Positions 46,757 through 56,956 are shown, numbered from the stretch's first letter. The stretch: 64,000 bases of DNA from Pseudomonas sp. 8O (GCF_902506495.1 NZ_LR733265.1:622098-686097), one strand, 5' to 3'. Made by a program: numbers and translations. The notes: generated by a model not told the origin, from the letters alone.

Positions 46757-49700
46757 ATGATCTCGCGCTTTTTCATCGACCGCCCGGTATTCGCCACCGT
46801 CATTTCCATCGTCATCGTGCTCGCCGGCCTGGCTGCGATGCGCGCGTTGCCCATTGCCCAGTACCCGGAAATCCTGCCGCCGCAGGTGTCGGTCAGCGCC
46901 TCTTACCCTGGTGCCAGTTCGCAGGTCATCGCCGAAACCGTGGCGGCGCCGCTGGAACAGCAGATAAATGGCGTCGAGAACATGATCTACCAGCTGTCCA
47001 ACTCCTCCAGCAGCGGGGCGATGAGCCTGACGGTGTACTTCGAGGTTGGCACCGACCCGGACCAGGCCACCATCAACGTCAACAACAAGGTACAGGCGGC
47101 ACTGGCCAAGCTGCCGGAAGAGGTGCGCCGCCAGGGCGTGAAGGTGGAGAAGAAGTCTTCCGACATTCTCCAGGTGATCACCCTCTACTCGCCGGATGAT
47201 TCGCGTGACCCGATCTTCATCAGCAACTACGCGCTGATCAACGTCATCGACGAGCTCAAGCGCCTCAAGGGCGTTGGCGATGCCAGCCAGTTCGGCTCCA
47301 AGGACTATTCCATGCGCATCTGGCTGCGCCCGGACAAGCTGGCGCAGTACAACCTCACGCCCACTGATGTGGTGAACGCCATCCGCGAGCAGAACTCGCA
47401 GTTCGCTGCCGGCAGCTTCGGCCAGCAGCCGCTGAAGGAGCCGCAGGACTTCACTTATACGGTCACCACGCAAGGGCGTTTCACCGACCCGAAGGAGTTC
47501 GAGAGCGTCATCCTGCGCACCGACGACACCGGTGCCAGCCTGTTGCTCAAGGACGTGGCGCGGGTCGAGCTGGGTGCGCAGGATTACTCGCTGGTCACCA
47601 CCCTCAATGGCCAGCAGAACGCCGCCTTCGGTATCTATCTGCAGCCCGGCGCCAATGCTCTGGATACCGCCGAGGCGGTCGAGCGCACCATGCAGCGTCT
47701 GGCCAAGCGCTTCCCCGAAGGCATCGCCTACAAGATTCCCTACGACACTACCAAGTTCGTCCAGGTCTCGATCACAGAGGTGATCCACACCTTCTTCGAA
47801 GCGCTGGTGCTGGTGGTGCTGGTGGTGTTCGTGTTCCTGCAGAATTGGCGTGCCACGCTGATTCCGGTACTGGCCATTCCGGTGTCGCTGGTTGGCACCT
47901 TCGCCGGCATGTACATGCTGGGCTTCTCCATCAACCTGCTGACGCTGTTCGGCATGGTGCTGGCCATCGGCATCGTGGTGGATGACGCCATCGTGGTGAT
48001 CGAGAACGTCGAACGGGTAATGCGAACCGAAAACCTGAACGCGCGCGAGGCCTCCATCAAGGCGATGGAGGAGGTGACCGGGCCGATCATCGCCATCGTC
48101 CTGGTGCTCTGCGCGGTGTTCGTGCCGGTGGGCTTCCTCGGCGGCCTGGCGGGACAGATGTACAAGCAGTTCGCGATCACCATCGCGGTGTCGGTGGTGA
48201 TTTCCGGCATCGTCGCCCTGACGCTTTCCCCCGCGCTCTGCGCGCTGCTGCTCAAACCCGGCCACCACGAGCCGGCGGCACCGTTCCGCGCCTTCAACCG
48301 CTTCTTCGACAAGGCCACCGAGGGCTACGGCGCCGGGGTGCGCTTCTTCCTCAAACGTTCGCTGGTCGGCCTGCTGCTGTTCGGCGGCATGATCGCGCTG
48401 GTCATGCTGCTGTTCTCACGGGTGCCCGGCTCGCTGGTGCCCGATGAGGATCAGGGCTATGTGATCAACGCCTACTACCTGCCGCCAGCCGCTTCGCTCA
48501 ATCGCACCGAGGCGTTGAGTGGTGCGGTGAGCCAGCAGTTGATGGAGCATCCGGCGGTGCAGGATGTGGTGACGTTCGCCGGTTTCGACGTGCTCACCTT
48601 CGGTGTGCGCAGCAACGCCGGGGTGTCTTTCGTACCGCTCAAGGACTGGAGCGAGCGCACCACGCCCGAGCTCGATGCGCGCAATCTGACGCGCGAGTTC
48701 ATGGGCATGGGCGCTGCGCAGAAGGATGGCCTGGTGTTGTCGTTCAACCCACCGCCGATCACCGGCATGAGTACCACCGGCGGCTTCGAGTCCTTCATTC
48801 AGGATCGCTCCGGCGGCAGCGTCGAGCAGCTCGGCGAGAAGGTCCAGGCCTTCGTCGAGGCCGCCAGCAAGCGACCTGAGCTGGCCGGCATTCAGAGCAC
48901 CTTCAGCGCCAACGTGCCGCAGTACTACATCGACCTGGATCGCACCAAGACGCGCGCCCTTGGCGTCAGCGTCAGCGATGTGTTCACCGCGATGCAGGCC
49001 ACCTTCGGCAGTTACTACGTCAACGACTTCACCCTCTTCGGGCGTACCTGGCAGGTCAGCCTGCAGTCGGAGTCGGAGTTCCGCCGCAAGCCGGAAGATC
49101 TCGGCCAGGTCTACGTACGCTCCAGCAGTGGCGATCTGGTGCCGCTGTCGACCCTGCTGCGGGTACGGCGCATCCTCGGGCCGGATTCTTATGACCGTTT
49201 CAACGTCTATCCCTCGGCCAAGGTCCTGGGTGGCCCGGCGCCGGGGTACAGCTCCGGGCAGGCACTGGCGGCGATGCAGGAGGTAGCCGATGAGGTGCTG
49301 GGCGAGGACTACAGCCTGGGCTGGATCGGCTCGGCCTATCAGGAGCTGGCGACTCAGGGCTCGGGAACCCAGGCCTTCGTCTTCGGCCTGATTCTGGTAT
49401 TCCTCATTCTCGCTGCGCAGTACGAGCGCTGGACGCTGCCGTTGGCGGTAGTTACCGCTGTGCCGTTCGCGGTCTTCGGGGCGATTCTCGCGGTGTGGCT
49501 GCGCGGTATTCAGAATGACGTGTACTTCCAGGTCGGGCTGGTCACCCTGATCGGTCTGGCGGCGAAGAACGCCATTCTCATCGTCGAGTTCGCCGTGCTG
49601 CTGCGCGCCGAAGGCAAGAGCATCTTCGACTCGGCACTGGAGGCGGCCAAGCTGCGTTTCCGCCCTATCGTGATGACTTCGCTGGCGTTCATTCTCGGTT

Positions 49701-49894
49701 GCGTGCCGCTGGCCATCAGCTCTGGCGCTGGCTCGGCCAGCCGTCACTCCATCGGCACCGGGGTGATCGGCGGCATGCTCGCGGCCACGCTGTTGGCCAC
49801 CTTTCTCATCCCGATGTTCTACCTGCTGGTGGAGTCGGCGGCGCAACGGGTGAGCCAGCGCGGCAAGGCCAGGGAAGAACAGCCGCCGCATTGA
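46757..49894 (+). CDS. RND multidrug efflux transporter (HAE1 family)
   Basis: A 1045-residue proton-driven pump of the AcrB/MexB type with twelve transmembrane helices and two large periplasmic loops. It begins [17 protein letters not shown]. The proton-relay acidic pair is in [16 protein letters not shown] (about residues 408-409) and the relay Lys in [13 protein letters not shown]. The switch-loop/drug-pocket region has [17 protein letters not shown]. It forms a trimer with the adaptor from the previous gene and needs an outer-membrane TolC/OprM-type channel from elsewhere. Likely controlled by the divergent TetR repressor. The substrate range cannot be read from the sequence. Confidence 0.94.
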   Translation: MISRFFIDRPVFATVISIVIVLAGLAAMRALPIAQYPEILPPQVSVSASYPGASSQVIAETVAAPLEQQINGVENMIYQLSNSSSSGAMSLTVYFEVGTDPDQATINVNNKVQAALAKLPEEVRRQGVKVEKKSSDILQVITLYSPDDSRDPIFISNYALINVIDELKRLKGVGDASQFGSKDYSMRIWLRPDKLAQYNLTPTDVVNAIREQNSQFAAGSFGQQPLKEPQDFTYTVTTQGRFTDPKEFESVILRTDDTGASLLLKDVARVELGAQDYSLVTTLNGQQNAAFGIYLQPGANALDTAEAVERTMQRLAKRFPEGIAYKIPYDTTKFVQVSITEVIHTFFEALVLVVLVVFVFLQNWRATLIPVLAIPVSLVGTFAGMYMLGFSINLLTLFGMVLAIGIVVDDAIVVIENVERVMRTENLNAREASIKAMEEVTGPIIAIVLVLCAVFVPVGFLGGLAGQMYKQFAITIAVSVVISGIVALTLSPALCALLLKPGHHEPAAPFRAFNRFFDKATEGYGAGVRFFLKRSLVGLLLFGGMIALVMLLFSRVPGSLVPDEDQGYVINAYYLPPAASLNRTEALSGAVSQQLMEHPAVQDVVTFAGFDVLTFGVRSNAGVSFVPLKDWSERTTPELDARNLTREFMGMGAAQKDGLVLSFNPPPITGMSTTGGFESFIQDRSGGSVEQLGEKVQAFVEAASKRPELAGIQSTFSANVPQYYIDLDRTKTRALGVSVSDVFTAMQATFGSYYVNDFTLFGRTWQVSLQSESEFRRKPEDLGQVYVRSSSGDLVPLSTLLRVRRILGPDSYDRFNVYPSAKVLGGPAPGYSSGQALAAMQEVADEVLGEDYSLGWIGSAYQELATQGSGTQAFVFGLILVFLILAAQYERWTLPLAVVTAVPFAVFGAILAVWLRGIQNDVYFQVGLVTLIGLAAKNAILIVEFAVLLRAEGKSIFDSALEAAKLRFRPIVMTSLAFILGCVPLAISSGAGSASRHSIGTGVIGGMLAATLLATFLIPMFYLLVESAAQRVSQRGKAREEQPPH

Positions 49895-49954
49895 TAAGCA
49901 CGAACCGTCGTTCGGCGATCCGCGCTTTCATCTGCGGCCTGGTCGGTGAGATGA

Positions 49955-49966
49955 TTAGCCGGCTAA
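49955..49966. promoter_or_regulatory. Perfect palindrome before the MFS gene
   Basis: TTAGCCGGCTAA is a 12-bp perfect palindrome 19-30 bases before the MFS start codon, in a region where a promoter would lie. It may be an operator; no partner regulator is evident. Confidence 0.35.
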
Positions 49967-49984
49967 CAATAGTCCGGATAATTC

Positions 49985-51154
49985 ATGAACCTGCGAACCC
50001 TGCTGATTCTGGGCGCGCTGAGCGCCTTCGGCCCCTTGGCCATCGATTTCTACCTGCCGAGCTTCCCCACCCTGGCGCAGCAGTTCGGCACCGATGTCGA
50101 ACATATTCAGCTGTCGCTGGCAGCCTATTTCGTCGGGATCGCCATCGGCCAGCTGTTCTACGGACCATTGGCGGATCGCTTCGGTCGCCGTGTGCCGCTG
50201 CTGGTCGGGGTGGCGTTGTTCACCGTGGCATCGCTGGCCTGTGCCCTGGCGACGAACCTGGAATGGTTGGTGACGGCGCGCTTCGTCCAGGCCCTCGGCG
50301 GCTGTGCCGGGATGGTGATCACCCGCGCGGTAGTGCGCGACCTGTGCGATCCGCTGGCTTCGGCCAAGGTGTTCTCGCAACTGGTGCTGGTGATGGGCCT
50401 GGCGCCGATTCTCGCGCCCCTGGGGGGCGGGCTGCTGCTCAATACGCTGGGCTGGCCGTGGATCTTCCACAGCCTGGCGATCTTTGCCGGGCTGTGCCTG
50501 CTGGCCGTGCTGCTGTGGTTGCCGGAGACGCGCCCGCAGCATCTGCAACCGGCGCCGCTGAGTGGTGCCTTCGGCCAGTACCGAGCGTTGCTGGGCAATG
50601 CGCCGTTCATGGGCTACAGCCTGGCCGGCGGTGTGGCGATGGCCGGTATGTTCGCCTACATCGCCGGCTCGCCCTTCGTGTTCATCGAACTGTACGGTGT
50701 GCCGGCCGAACACTACGGCTGGCTGTTTGGCAGCAACGCGGCAGGCTTCGTGATCATGGCGCAGGTCAATGCGCGTCTGGTGCTGCGCGGCGGTCCGGCG
50801 CTGTGGCTGCGACGCATGGTGCTGGTGTACCTGGCCAGTGGCTTGTGCCTGCTGGCGTTGGCGCTGTGGCAACCGGCCGAGTTGTGGCCGCTGCTGATTC
50901 CGCTGTTCATCTGCGTGGCCAGCCTCGGCTGTGTGCTGCCCAATGCCACGGCTTGCGCCATGGCCGGGCAGGGCCGTCATGCCGGCAGCGCATCCGGGTT
51001 GCTGGGCAGCATGCAGTTCAGCGTGGCGGCCAGCGCTTCGGCGTTGGTGGCCTTCCTGCATGATGGTTCGGCCATGCCCATGGCGCTGGTGATCGCCCTG
51101 TGCGGCGCTGGCGCCTGCGGCTTCGCCTGGTGGAGCAAGCGTTTCGTGGTCTGA
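49985..51154 (+). CDS. MFS multidrug efflux transporter (Bcr/CflA family)
   Basis: A 389-residue drug:proton antiporter of the DHA1 group with twelve helices. Family features are MNLRTLLILGALSAFGPLAI, the FYLPSFP segment, motif A GPLADRFGRRVPL and motif C-like VLVMGLAPILAPLGGG. It is separated from the RND pump gene by 90 bases that include a perfect 12-bp palindrome, so it probably has its own promoter. Members of the family export bicyclomycin, chloramphenicol or sulfonamides; the substrate here is not known. Confidence 0.9.
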   Translation: MNLRTLLILGALSAFGPLAIDFYLPSFPTLAQQFGTDVEHIQLSLAAYFVGIAIGQLFYGPLADRFGRRVPLLVGVALFTVASLACALATNLEWLVTARFVQALGGCAGMVITRAVVRDLCDPLASAKVFSQLVLVMGLAPILAPLGGGLLLNTLGWPWIFHSLAIFAGLCLLAVLLWLPETRPQHLQPAPLSGAFGQYRALLGNAPFMGYSLAGGVAMAGMFAYIAGSPFVFIELYGVPAEHYGWLFGSNAAGFVIMAQVNARLVLRGGPALWLRRMVLVYLASGLCLLALALWQPAELWPLLIPLFICVASLGCVLPNATACAMAGQGRHAGSASGLLGSMQFSVAASASALVAFLHDGSAMPMALVIALCGAGACGFAWWSKRFVV

Positions 51155-51163
51155 TCCGGTGCG

Positions 51164-52024
51164 TTAAAGGCGCGCCGCCTTGAAGGTGTCGCAACGTCCC
51201 GGCTGACCGCTCTCGAAACCGGCGCTGAACCAGCGCACGCGCTGCTGCGAGGTGCCATGGGTGAAAGCATCCGGCACCACCTGACCGCGCGACTGCTTCT
51301 GCAGGCGGTCATCACCGATGGCGCTGGCTGCGTTCAGTGCTTCTTCCAGGTCGCCGGCCTCCAGCCAGGCATGCCGGCGTTGCGCGTGATGCGCCCAGAC
51401 CCCGGCCAGGCAGTCGGCCTGCAGTTCCTGACGCACCAGCAGACCGCCGTCGCCCTCGACGCGTTCACCCCGCTGGCGCGCCGCATTGACCTTGGCCGAT
51501 ACGCCGAGCAGGGTTTGTACGTGATGGCCGACTTCATGGGCGATCACGTAGGCCTGGGCGAAATCACCCGCTGCGGAGAAGCGTTGCTCCATCTCGCGGA
51601 AAAACGCCATGTCCAGATACACACGCTGATCACCTGGGCAGTAGAAGGGGCCGACTGCCGAGCTGGCGAAACCACAGGCGGAATTGACGCCGTCGGAGAA
51701 CAGCACCAGTTGCGGATCGCGATATTGCTGGCCGGCTTGCTGGAACAGCTCGCGCCAGGTGTCTTCGGTATCGCCGAGAATGGCGCGGACAAACTCGCTC
51801 TGCTCGTCGTTCGCCGCTGGCGCGCTCTGCGTCTGGGTAACCTGCGGCTGGGTGGCCTGGCCGGCGATCTGACCGAGAATCTGCAGAGGGTCCTGGCCCA
51901 TCAGCAGGCCAACGATGACGATCACCGCCACACCGCCGAGGCTCAGGCCGCCGCCGAGTCGCCTGCCGGAACGGCCGCGCGCATCCACCACGTTGTCACT
52001 ACGTCTACCGCGTTGCCAGCGCAT
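51164..52024 (-). CDS. Neutral zinc metallopeptidase (YpfJ family)
   Basis: A 286-residue membrane-anchored protein. The N-terminus is basic (MRWQRGRRSDNV), followed by one transmembrane helix at about 30-44 (GGVAVIVIVGLLMGQ). The zinc-binding motif is IAHEVGHHVQTLLG (HEXXH, about residues 163-167), with a downstream ELQADCLAGVWAHH glutamate as third ligand. SACGFASSAVGPFYCPGDQRVYLD is another family mark (split around the Cys). It is the YpfJ/DUF neutral zinc metallopeptidase group. The physiological substrate is unknown. Confidence 0.9.
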   Translation of the reverse strand: MRWQRGRRSDNVVDARGRSGRRLGGGLSLGGVAVIVIVGLLMGQDPLQILGQIAGQATQPQVTQTQSAPAANDEQSEFVRAILGDTEDTWRELFQQAGQQYRDPQLVLFSDGVNSACGFASSAVGPFYCPGDQRVYLDMAFFREMEQRFSAAGDFAQAYVIAHEVGHHVQTLLGVSAKVNAARQRGERVEGDGGLLVRQELQADCLAGVWAHHAQRRHAWLEAGDLEEALNAASAIGDDRLQKQSRGQVVPDAFTHGTSQQRVRWFSAGFESGQPGRCDTFKAARL

Positions 52025-52074
52025 GGCCGCACTCCCAGGTTGGTTATCGCAGCAGTGTAGCTGCGCGCGCCGAC

Positions 52075-52509
52075 TCAGTTGGCGGGATAGTCGTTCAGCA
52101 GCTGATCCTGGCGCGCGCGATCCAGGCCGATCACCTGATAGGCGTCGGCGCGATCACCATATTCCATGCCCGGTGAGCCCATGGGCATGCCAGGTACGGC
52201 AGCACCGATCAGGTCCGCGCGCTCACGCAGTTTGAGAATGTCGGCCGCCGGCACGTGGCCTTCGACGAATTTGCCGTCGATCACGCCGGTGTGGCAGGAA
52301 GCCAGGCGAGGCGGAACGCCGAGTCGCTGTTTGACGGCGACCATGTCGGCCTCGACATGGTCGTTGACGGTGAAGCCATTGTCCTGCAGATGGCTGATCC
52401 AGGCCTTGCAGCAGCCACAATTGGCATCGCGGTGTACATCGATGGTCAGTGGCTCGCTGGCGTGAGCGAGGCTGGTGAAGAGGCAGAGGACGAACAGGGA
52501 ACGACGCAT
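52075..52509 (-). CDS. DUF411 family periplasmic metal-binding protein
   Basis: A 144-residue exported protein with a short signal peptide (RRSLFVLCLFTSLAHA). The mature part begins with IDVHRDANCGCCKAWISHL, the CGCC metal-binding motif of the DUF411/CopG-type family. The conserved SCHTGVIDGKFVEGHVPA and PGMPMGSPGM (Met-rich) motifs follow. Family members are often found in copper resistance clusters and may bind copper in the periplasm. The copA-cueR-copZ module is about 8 kb away, so the link is loose. It is 50 bases upstream of the peptidase gene on the same strand. Confidence 0.87.
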   Translation of the reverse strand: MRRSLFVLCLFTSLAHASEPLTIDVHRDANCGCCKAWISHLQDNGFTVNDHVEADMVAVKQRLGVPPRLASCHTGVIDGKFVEGHVPAADILKLRERADLIGAAVPGMPMGSPGMEYGDRADAYQVIGLDRARQDQLLNDYPAN

Positions 52510-52638
52510 GGCAAGGCTCCAGATAATCGAGTGTTCAGCATAGCGTCGGCATCGCGGCTGCCCAAGTCATTGCGACTATGCGTCGCGACCCGTGGCGGCC
52601 TATGCTGGCGGCAGCCATCCATTGCCCGGAACCTGCCG

Positions 52639-53016
52639 ATGCTGTTCGCCCGAATCGTCCTGTTGATCCAGGTCGCTGCCTTGCTCGTGCTGGGGCTGGC
52701 CTACTTCATTCGTCCCGAGGAAATGGCCAGCTTCAGCGGCGCACTGCTGATGGGCAACGCTGCGGTGACCGAAGTGCGCGCCTATTACGGCGGCTTGCAA
52801 CTGGGGCTGGCGGCTTACCTGGCGATGGCGCTGCTGCGCCTGGACCTGCTGCGCCCGGCACTGCTTCTGCTGGTGCTGCTGTACAGTGTGCTGGCGCTGG
52901 CGCGTACTGCCGGTCTGTGGCTGGACGGTGGTGCGCAGCAGACCTTCAACCTCTACGCGCTGCTGCTCGAGGTGGTGTCGGCCGGGCTGGCCTGGTGGGC
53001 GTTGCGCGGTCTCTAG
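52639..53016 (+). CDS. Small membrane protein, DUF4345-like
   Basis: A 125-residue integral membrane protein with four predicted helices (ARIVLLIQVAALLVLGLAYF; a second from about residue 46; a third begins LLRPALLLLVLLYSVLALA; a fourth at the C-terminus). The central EVRAYYGGLQLGLAAYLAMAL pattern resembles DUF4345. No catalytic motif is visible and I assign no function. It is divergent from the DUF411 gene. Confidence 0.72.
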   Translation: MLFARIVLLIQVAALLVLGLAYFIRPEEMASFSGALLMGNAAVTEVRAYYGGLQLGLAAYLAMALLRLDLLRPALLLLVLLYSVLALARTAGLWLDGGAQQTFNLYALLLEVVSAGLAWWALRGL

Positions 53017-53117
53017 CGCGAGAGACGTGCGTCACGATACGGCACGGCACGCTTGCTGTAGGGGGCACTTGGCAAGAAAATGCGCGGTGCAATATTCCGT
53101 GAACAAGGACCTTTGAT

Positions 53118-53582
53118 ATGGACGTCGTTATGGGCCTGATCGGCCTTGGCTTGATTGCCTTCTTTGCATTCAATGCCACCCGCTTCTTTGGCGAGCATCT
53201 CTCGGGGCGTATGAATCTTCAGGATCTGCGCCTGCATGGCAAATCTCATCGTACCTTGCAGCAGAACGAGCGTGACAGCCTGGCCGAGTTCGCCAAAGGG
53301 CTTGGCTATCTGGGCACTATGGCGCCTTCATACGAACCGTTGACTGACGAAGTTTATCGCTTGAAAGGCGAGGGCAAAGTCGTTCGCTACAGCATGAGCG
53401 GCGCCAATTCTGAAACCACCACGATCGATGGGGTCCCCGTCGAGATTCCCTACACGCTGCGCGAGGTTCTGCTGGCTCAGGATAACGAGGCAGAGGTGGT
53501 GCTCGCCAAAGGTCACGCGCTGGTGCTATCGCTCAATGGCTACGCCATTGCCCTGTTGGATAGCACGCAACCAGCAACCTGA
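53118..53582 (+). CDS. Membrane-anchored protein of unknown function
   Basis: A 154-residue protein with one N-terminal transmembrane helix (MDVVMGLIGLGLIAFFAFNA) and a soluble C-terminal domain of about 125 residues. The soluble part is mixed alpha/beta by eye, with no cysteines and no recognised motif. Base composition is somewhat less GC-rich than its neighbours (for example ATTGCCTTCTTTGCATTCAA at the start), which could mean more recent acquisition. It is convergent with trmA, with three bases between the stop codons. Confidence 0.65.
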   Translation: MDVVMGLIGLGLIAFFAFNATRFFGEHLSGRMNLQDLRLHGKSHRTLQQNERDSLAEFAKGLGYLGTMAPSYEPLTDEVYRLKGEGKVVRYSMSGANSETTTIDGVPVEIPYTLREVLLAQDNEAEVVLAKGHALVLSLNGYAIALLDSTQPAT

Positions 53583-53585
53583 ATC

Positions 53586-54674
53586 TCAGCGCCTTTCCAG
53601 CAACACACCCGCTTCCATATGGTGGGTGTAGGGGAACTGGTCGAACAGGGCGCTGCGCGTCACCTTGTGGGTGTCGCTCAGTTGGGCGATGTTAGCGGCC
53701 AGGGTTTCCGGATTGCAGGAGATGTACAGGATACGCTCGAAGCGCCGGGTCAGCTCGCAGGTGTCCGGGTCCATGCCGGCGCGCGGCGGGTCGACGAAGA
53801 CGCTGCCAAACTCATAGCTCTTGAGGTCGATGCCGGCCAGGCGGCGGAACGGGCGCACTTCGTTCAATGCCTGGGTCAGCTCTTCGGCGGACAGGCGCAC
53901 CAGCTCGACGTTGTTCACGCCGTTGTCAGCCAGGTTGGCCAGGGCGGCATTCACCGAGGCCTTGCTGATCTCGGTGGCCAGCACGCGACGTACGCGGGTG
54001 GCCAGCGGCAGGGTGAAGTTGCCGTTGCCGCAGTACAGCTCCAGCAGGTCGTCGTTACGCTCGCCGAGCACGTCATAGGCCCAGCCCAGCATCTTCTCGC
54101 ACACCCGGCCATTGGGCTGGGTGAAGGCGCCTTCGGGCTGGCGATAGCGGAAACTGCGTCCGGCCACGCTCAGTTCTTCTTCTACATAGTCGCGACCGAT
54201 CACCAGGCGCTGGCCGCGTGAGCGTCCAACCAGGCTGACGTTCAGCTCGGCGGCCAGGCGTTCTGCCTCGGCTTGCCAGGTGTCGTCCAGCGGGCGGTGG
54301 TAGGCCAGGGTGATCAGCGCATCACCGGCCAGGGTGGTGAGGAACTCCACCTGGAACAGTTTGAACGACAGCGCTTCGCTGGCCTGCCAGGCGGCGCGCA
54401 GGCGCGGCATCAGCGCGTTGATACGCAGGCTGGCGATGGGGAAATCGTCGAGCAGGATCGGCGTGTGCTTGTCGCCCGGCGCGAACATCGCGTAGTGGCG
54501 CTGGCCGTCTTCACGCCACAGGCGGAACTCGGCGCGCATGCGGTAGTGCTCGCGCGGTGAGTCGAACACCGCAGGCTCCGGCGCGCCGAAGGGCGCCAGC
54601 AGTTCGACCAGGCGGGCCTTCTTCTCGGCGAGTTGGGCGTCGTAGGTGGCGGGGTCGAATGCGGGGCGGCTCAT
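53586..54674 (-). CDS. trmA: tRNA (uracil-5-)-methyltransferase TrmA
   Basis: A 362-residue SAM-dependent enzyme that makes m5U54 in the tRNA T-loop. The SAM-binding motif is [16 protein letters not shown] (about residues 214-229). The catalytic Cys is in [12 protein letters not shown] and the general-base Glu in [12 protein letters not shown] at the C-terminus. [10 protein letters not shown] and [12 protein letters not shown] are further family marks. The length matches E. coli TrmA, and no N-terminal TRAM or Fe-S cysteine cluster is present, which separates it from RlmD and RlmC. Confidence 0.96.
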   Translation of the reverse strand: MSRPAFDPATYDAQLAEKKARLVELLAPFGAPEPAVFDSPREHYRMRAEFRLWREDGQRHYAMFAPGDKHTPILLDDFPIASLRINALMPRLRAAWQASEALSFKLFQVEFLTTLAGDALITLAYHRPLDDTWQAEAERLAAELNVSLVGRSRGQRLVIGRDYVEEELSVAGRSFRYRQPEGAFTQPNGRVCEKMLGWAYDVLGERNDDLLELYCGNGNFTLPLATRVRRVLATEISKASVNAALANLADNGVNNVELVRLSAEELTQALNEVRPFRRLAGIDLKSYEFGSVFVDPPRAGMDPDTCELTRRFERILYISCNPETLAANIAQLSDTHKVTRSALFDQFPYTHHMEAGVLLERR

Positions 54675-54753
54675 CGGTCACTCATGGGGCAGGAAAACGG
54701 GGCGCCATTGTAGCGATTCCGTTGTCGGCGTGCCGTTGTCGTCGATCATTGGT

Positions 54754-54810
54754 GGCGCGGGACGCAGAGCGTCCGGGGGAGGCGTTCCCACGCGGAGCGT
54801 GGGAACGATC
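54754..54810. repeat. Hairpin repeat between trmA and the NCS2 permease
   Basis: GGACGCAGAGCGTCC and CGTTCCCACGCGGAGCGTGG (followed by GAACG) form two adjacent stem-loops. It differs from the REP family in this window. Confidence 0.65.
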
Positions 54811-54834
54811 ATGATCATCCAGCTTGTGCGCTGA

Positions 54835-56127
54835 TCAGGCGAAGTAGGCCAGCTTGACCACGAACAGGGCCGAGAGCACCCACATCGCCGGGTTCAGCTC
54901 GCGCCAGCGGCCGGCCAGTACCTTTACCGCGGTCCAGGCGATGAAGCCAAAAGCGATGCCGTTGGCGATGGAGAAGGTCAGCGGCATGGCCAGGGCGGCG
55001 ACCACCACCGGCGCGGCGACGGTCAGGTCGTCCCAGTCGATCTGGGCCAGGCTGCTCATCATCAGCACGGCGACGAACAGCAGCGCTGGCGCGGTGGCGT
55101 AGGCCGGAACGGCACCAGCCAGCGGGGCGAAGAACAGGGCCAGGAGGAACAGCGCAGCCACCACGCAGGCGGTCAGGCCGGTACGCCCGCCGGCGCTGAT
55201 GCCAGCGGCGGATTCGATGTAGCTGGTGGTGGTGCTGGTGCCCAGCGCGGCGCCGGCCATGGTCGCGGTGCTGTCGGCCAGCAGGGCACGGCCCAGACGT
55301 GGCATCTTGCCGTCCTTGTCCAGCAGGTTGGCCTTCTGCGCGACGCCGACCAGGGTACCGGAGGTGTCGAACAGGTCGACGAAGAGGAAGGCGAAGATCA
55401 CGCTGATCAAGCCGATATCCAGCGCACCGGCAATGTCCAGTTGCAGCAGGGTCGGCATCAGCGACGGTGGCATCGACACTACGCCTTGCAGTTCGGACAG
55501 ACCGAGGGCAATGGACAGGCCGGTGACCAGCAGGATGCCGATCATCACCGCGCCGGTGACCTTGCGATAGGCCAGTGCGGCGATGACGAAGAACCCCAGG
55601 CAGGCCAGCAGCGCGCCGCCCTTGCTCATGTCGCCGAGGCCGACCAGGGTGGCCGGGTGATCGACCACGATGCCGGCATTCTTCAATGCGATGATCGCCA
55701 GGAACAGGCCGATACCGGCGGCGATGCCGGCGCGTAGCGCCAACGGGATGCTGTTGATGATCCACTCGCGGATCTTGAAGATCGACAGCAGGAAGAAGAT
55801 TGCGCCGGAGAGGAACACCGCGCCCAGGGCGGTCTGCCAGCTGTAGCCCATGGTCATCACCACGGTGTAGGTGAAGAAGGCGTTGAGGCCCATGCCGGGC
55901 GCCAGGGCGATCGGGTAGTTGGCCAGCAGGCCCATGATCAGCGAGCCGATGGCTCCAGCCAAGCAGGTGGCGACGAACACCGCGCCGTGGTCCATGCCGG
56001 TCTTGGCCAGCATTTCCGGGTTGACGAAGAGAATGTAGGCCATGGTCAGGAAGGTGGTGATCCCGGCCAGTACCTCGGTGCGCACCGTGGTGTTGTGGGC
56101 TTTGAGTTGGAACAGTCTTTCCAGCAT
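54835..56127 (-). CDS. NCS2 purine permease (AzgA/GhxP-like)
   Basis: A 430-residue inner-membrane permease of the NCS2 AzgA-like subfamily, with around twelve to fourteen helices. Motifs include EVLAGITTFLTMAYILFVNP, ALAPGMGLNAFFTYTVV and FLFVDLFDTSGTLVGVA. It transports adenine, guanine or hypoxanthine with protons. The start at 56127 (MLERLFQLKAHNTT) is the family start; a frame extends upstream to 56220 but lacks similarity. I see no purine riboswitch in the roughly 200 bases before it. Single gene, divergent from the DJ-1/PfpI gene. Confidence 0.9.
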   Translation of the reverse strand: MLERLFQLKAHNTTVRTEVLAGITTFLTMAYILFVNPEMLAKTGMDHGAVFVATCLAGAIGSLIMGLLANYPIALAPGMGLNAFFTYTVVMTMGYSWQTALGAVFLSGAIFFLLSIFKIREWIINSIPLALRAGIAAGIGLFLAIIALKNAGIVVDHPATLVGLGDMSKGGALLACLGFFVIAALAYRKVTGAVMIGILLVTGLSIALGLSELQGVVSMPPSLMPTLLQLDIAGALDIGLISVIFAFLFVDLFDTSGTLVGVAQKANLLDKDGKMPRLGRALLADSTATMAGAALGTSTTTSYIESAAGISAGGRTGLTACVVAALFLLALFFAPLAGAVPAYATAPALLFVAVLMMSSLAQIDWDDLTVAAPVVVAALAMPLTFSIANGIAFGFIAWTAVKVLAGRWRELNPAMWVLSALFVVKLAYFA

Positions 56128-56326
56128 GGTGGCTCCCCGAGGCGCGAGCGCGCCGAAATTGATCTGCACAAAGCAAAGCACATTCGTCCGTGCAGGCCGG
56201 AAAATTGCTCGATCTGGCAAAAGCCGCGCATCATACCAGCAAGGTTTTGCCGGGTGAATTTATGGTCTGCCGTGTCTTTTTATGACCAGGTGGACAGTTT
56301 CATTTTCTGCCTCAAGGAGTGGTGAG

Positions 56327-56878
56327 ATGAGCAAGCGAGCACTGATTGCAGTCGCCGATGGTGTCGAAGATCTCGAGTGCGTGACCTTGATCGACGTGCT
56401 GCGCCGCGCCGATATCGAGGTACTGGTAGCGAGTATCGAAGAGCGCAGGATGATCACCTGCGCCCGTGGCACCCGCCTGACTGCCGATGCCATGCTGGTG
56501 GACGTGCTGGCGCAGGATTTCGACCTGATCGTCCTGCCCGGTGGCATGCCGGGTGCGCAGCATTTGGCTGACTTCGAACCACTGGCCGAGCGCGTACGCA
56601 AGCAGGCCAAGGCGGGCGAGCTGTTCGCTGCCATCTGCGCCGCGCCCGCCTTGGCGTTGCAGCGCTACGGGGTGCTCAGGCAGCGGCGCATGACCTGCTA
56701 CCCGGCGTTCAGCGATCGACTGAGCGGCTGCACGTTCGTGGATGAGGCGGTAGTGGTCGATGGCAACTGCATCACCAGCCAAGGTCCGGGAACGGCGTTG
56801 GTGTTTGCCCTGACCCTGGTGGAGCAACTGGTCGGGCGCGGCACACGCGCCGAGGTGGCCAAGGCGATGCTGGTGTAG
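56327..56878 (+). CDS. DJ-1/PfpI family protein (YajL-like)
   Basis: A 183-residue protein of the DJ-1/ThiJ/PfpI superfamily, starting MSKRALIAVADGVEDLECVT with AAGGAGTGG upstream. The acidic residue next to the nucleophile is the Glu in DGVEDLE. The reactive Cys lies in LFAAICAAPALALQRYG (nucleophile elbow). VLPGGMPGAQHLAD and SQGPGTALVFALTLVEQL are family marks. It is most like the YajL branch, linked to protection against oxidative and carbonyl damage. The claimed deglycase activity of this family is disputed. Confidence 0.89.
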   Translation: MSKRALIAVADGVEDLECVTLIDVLRRADIEVLVASIEERRMITCARGTRLTADAMLVDVLAQDFDLIVLPGGMPGAQHLADFEPLAERVRKQAKAGELFAAICAAPALALQRYGVLRQRRMTCYPAFSDRLSGCTFVDEAVVVDGNCITSQGPGTALVFALTLVEQLVGRGTRAEVAKAMLV

Positions 56879-56896
56879 GGGCGCGGCCCTGAATCT

Positions 56897-56956
56897 GTAG
56901 CCCGGATGAAATCCGGGGCGCTGGCGATCATGTTCCCCGGATTGCATCCGGGCTAC
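56897..56956. repeat. Interspersed repeat pair (GTAGCCCGGATGAAATCCGG family)
   Basis: GTAGCCCGGATGAAATCCGG and its inverted partner CCGGATTGCATCCGGGCTAC, between the DJ-1 gene and ada. Same family as at 11069 and 41192. Confidence 0.8.

Noticed and set aside
56128..56326. Purine riboswitch upstream of the NCS2 permease
   Set aside because: I could not find the conserved loop sequences or pairing of a purine aptamer in either direction.
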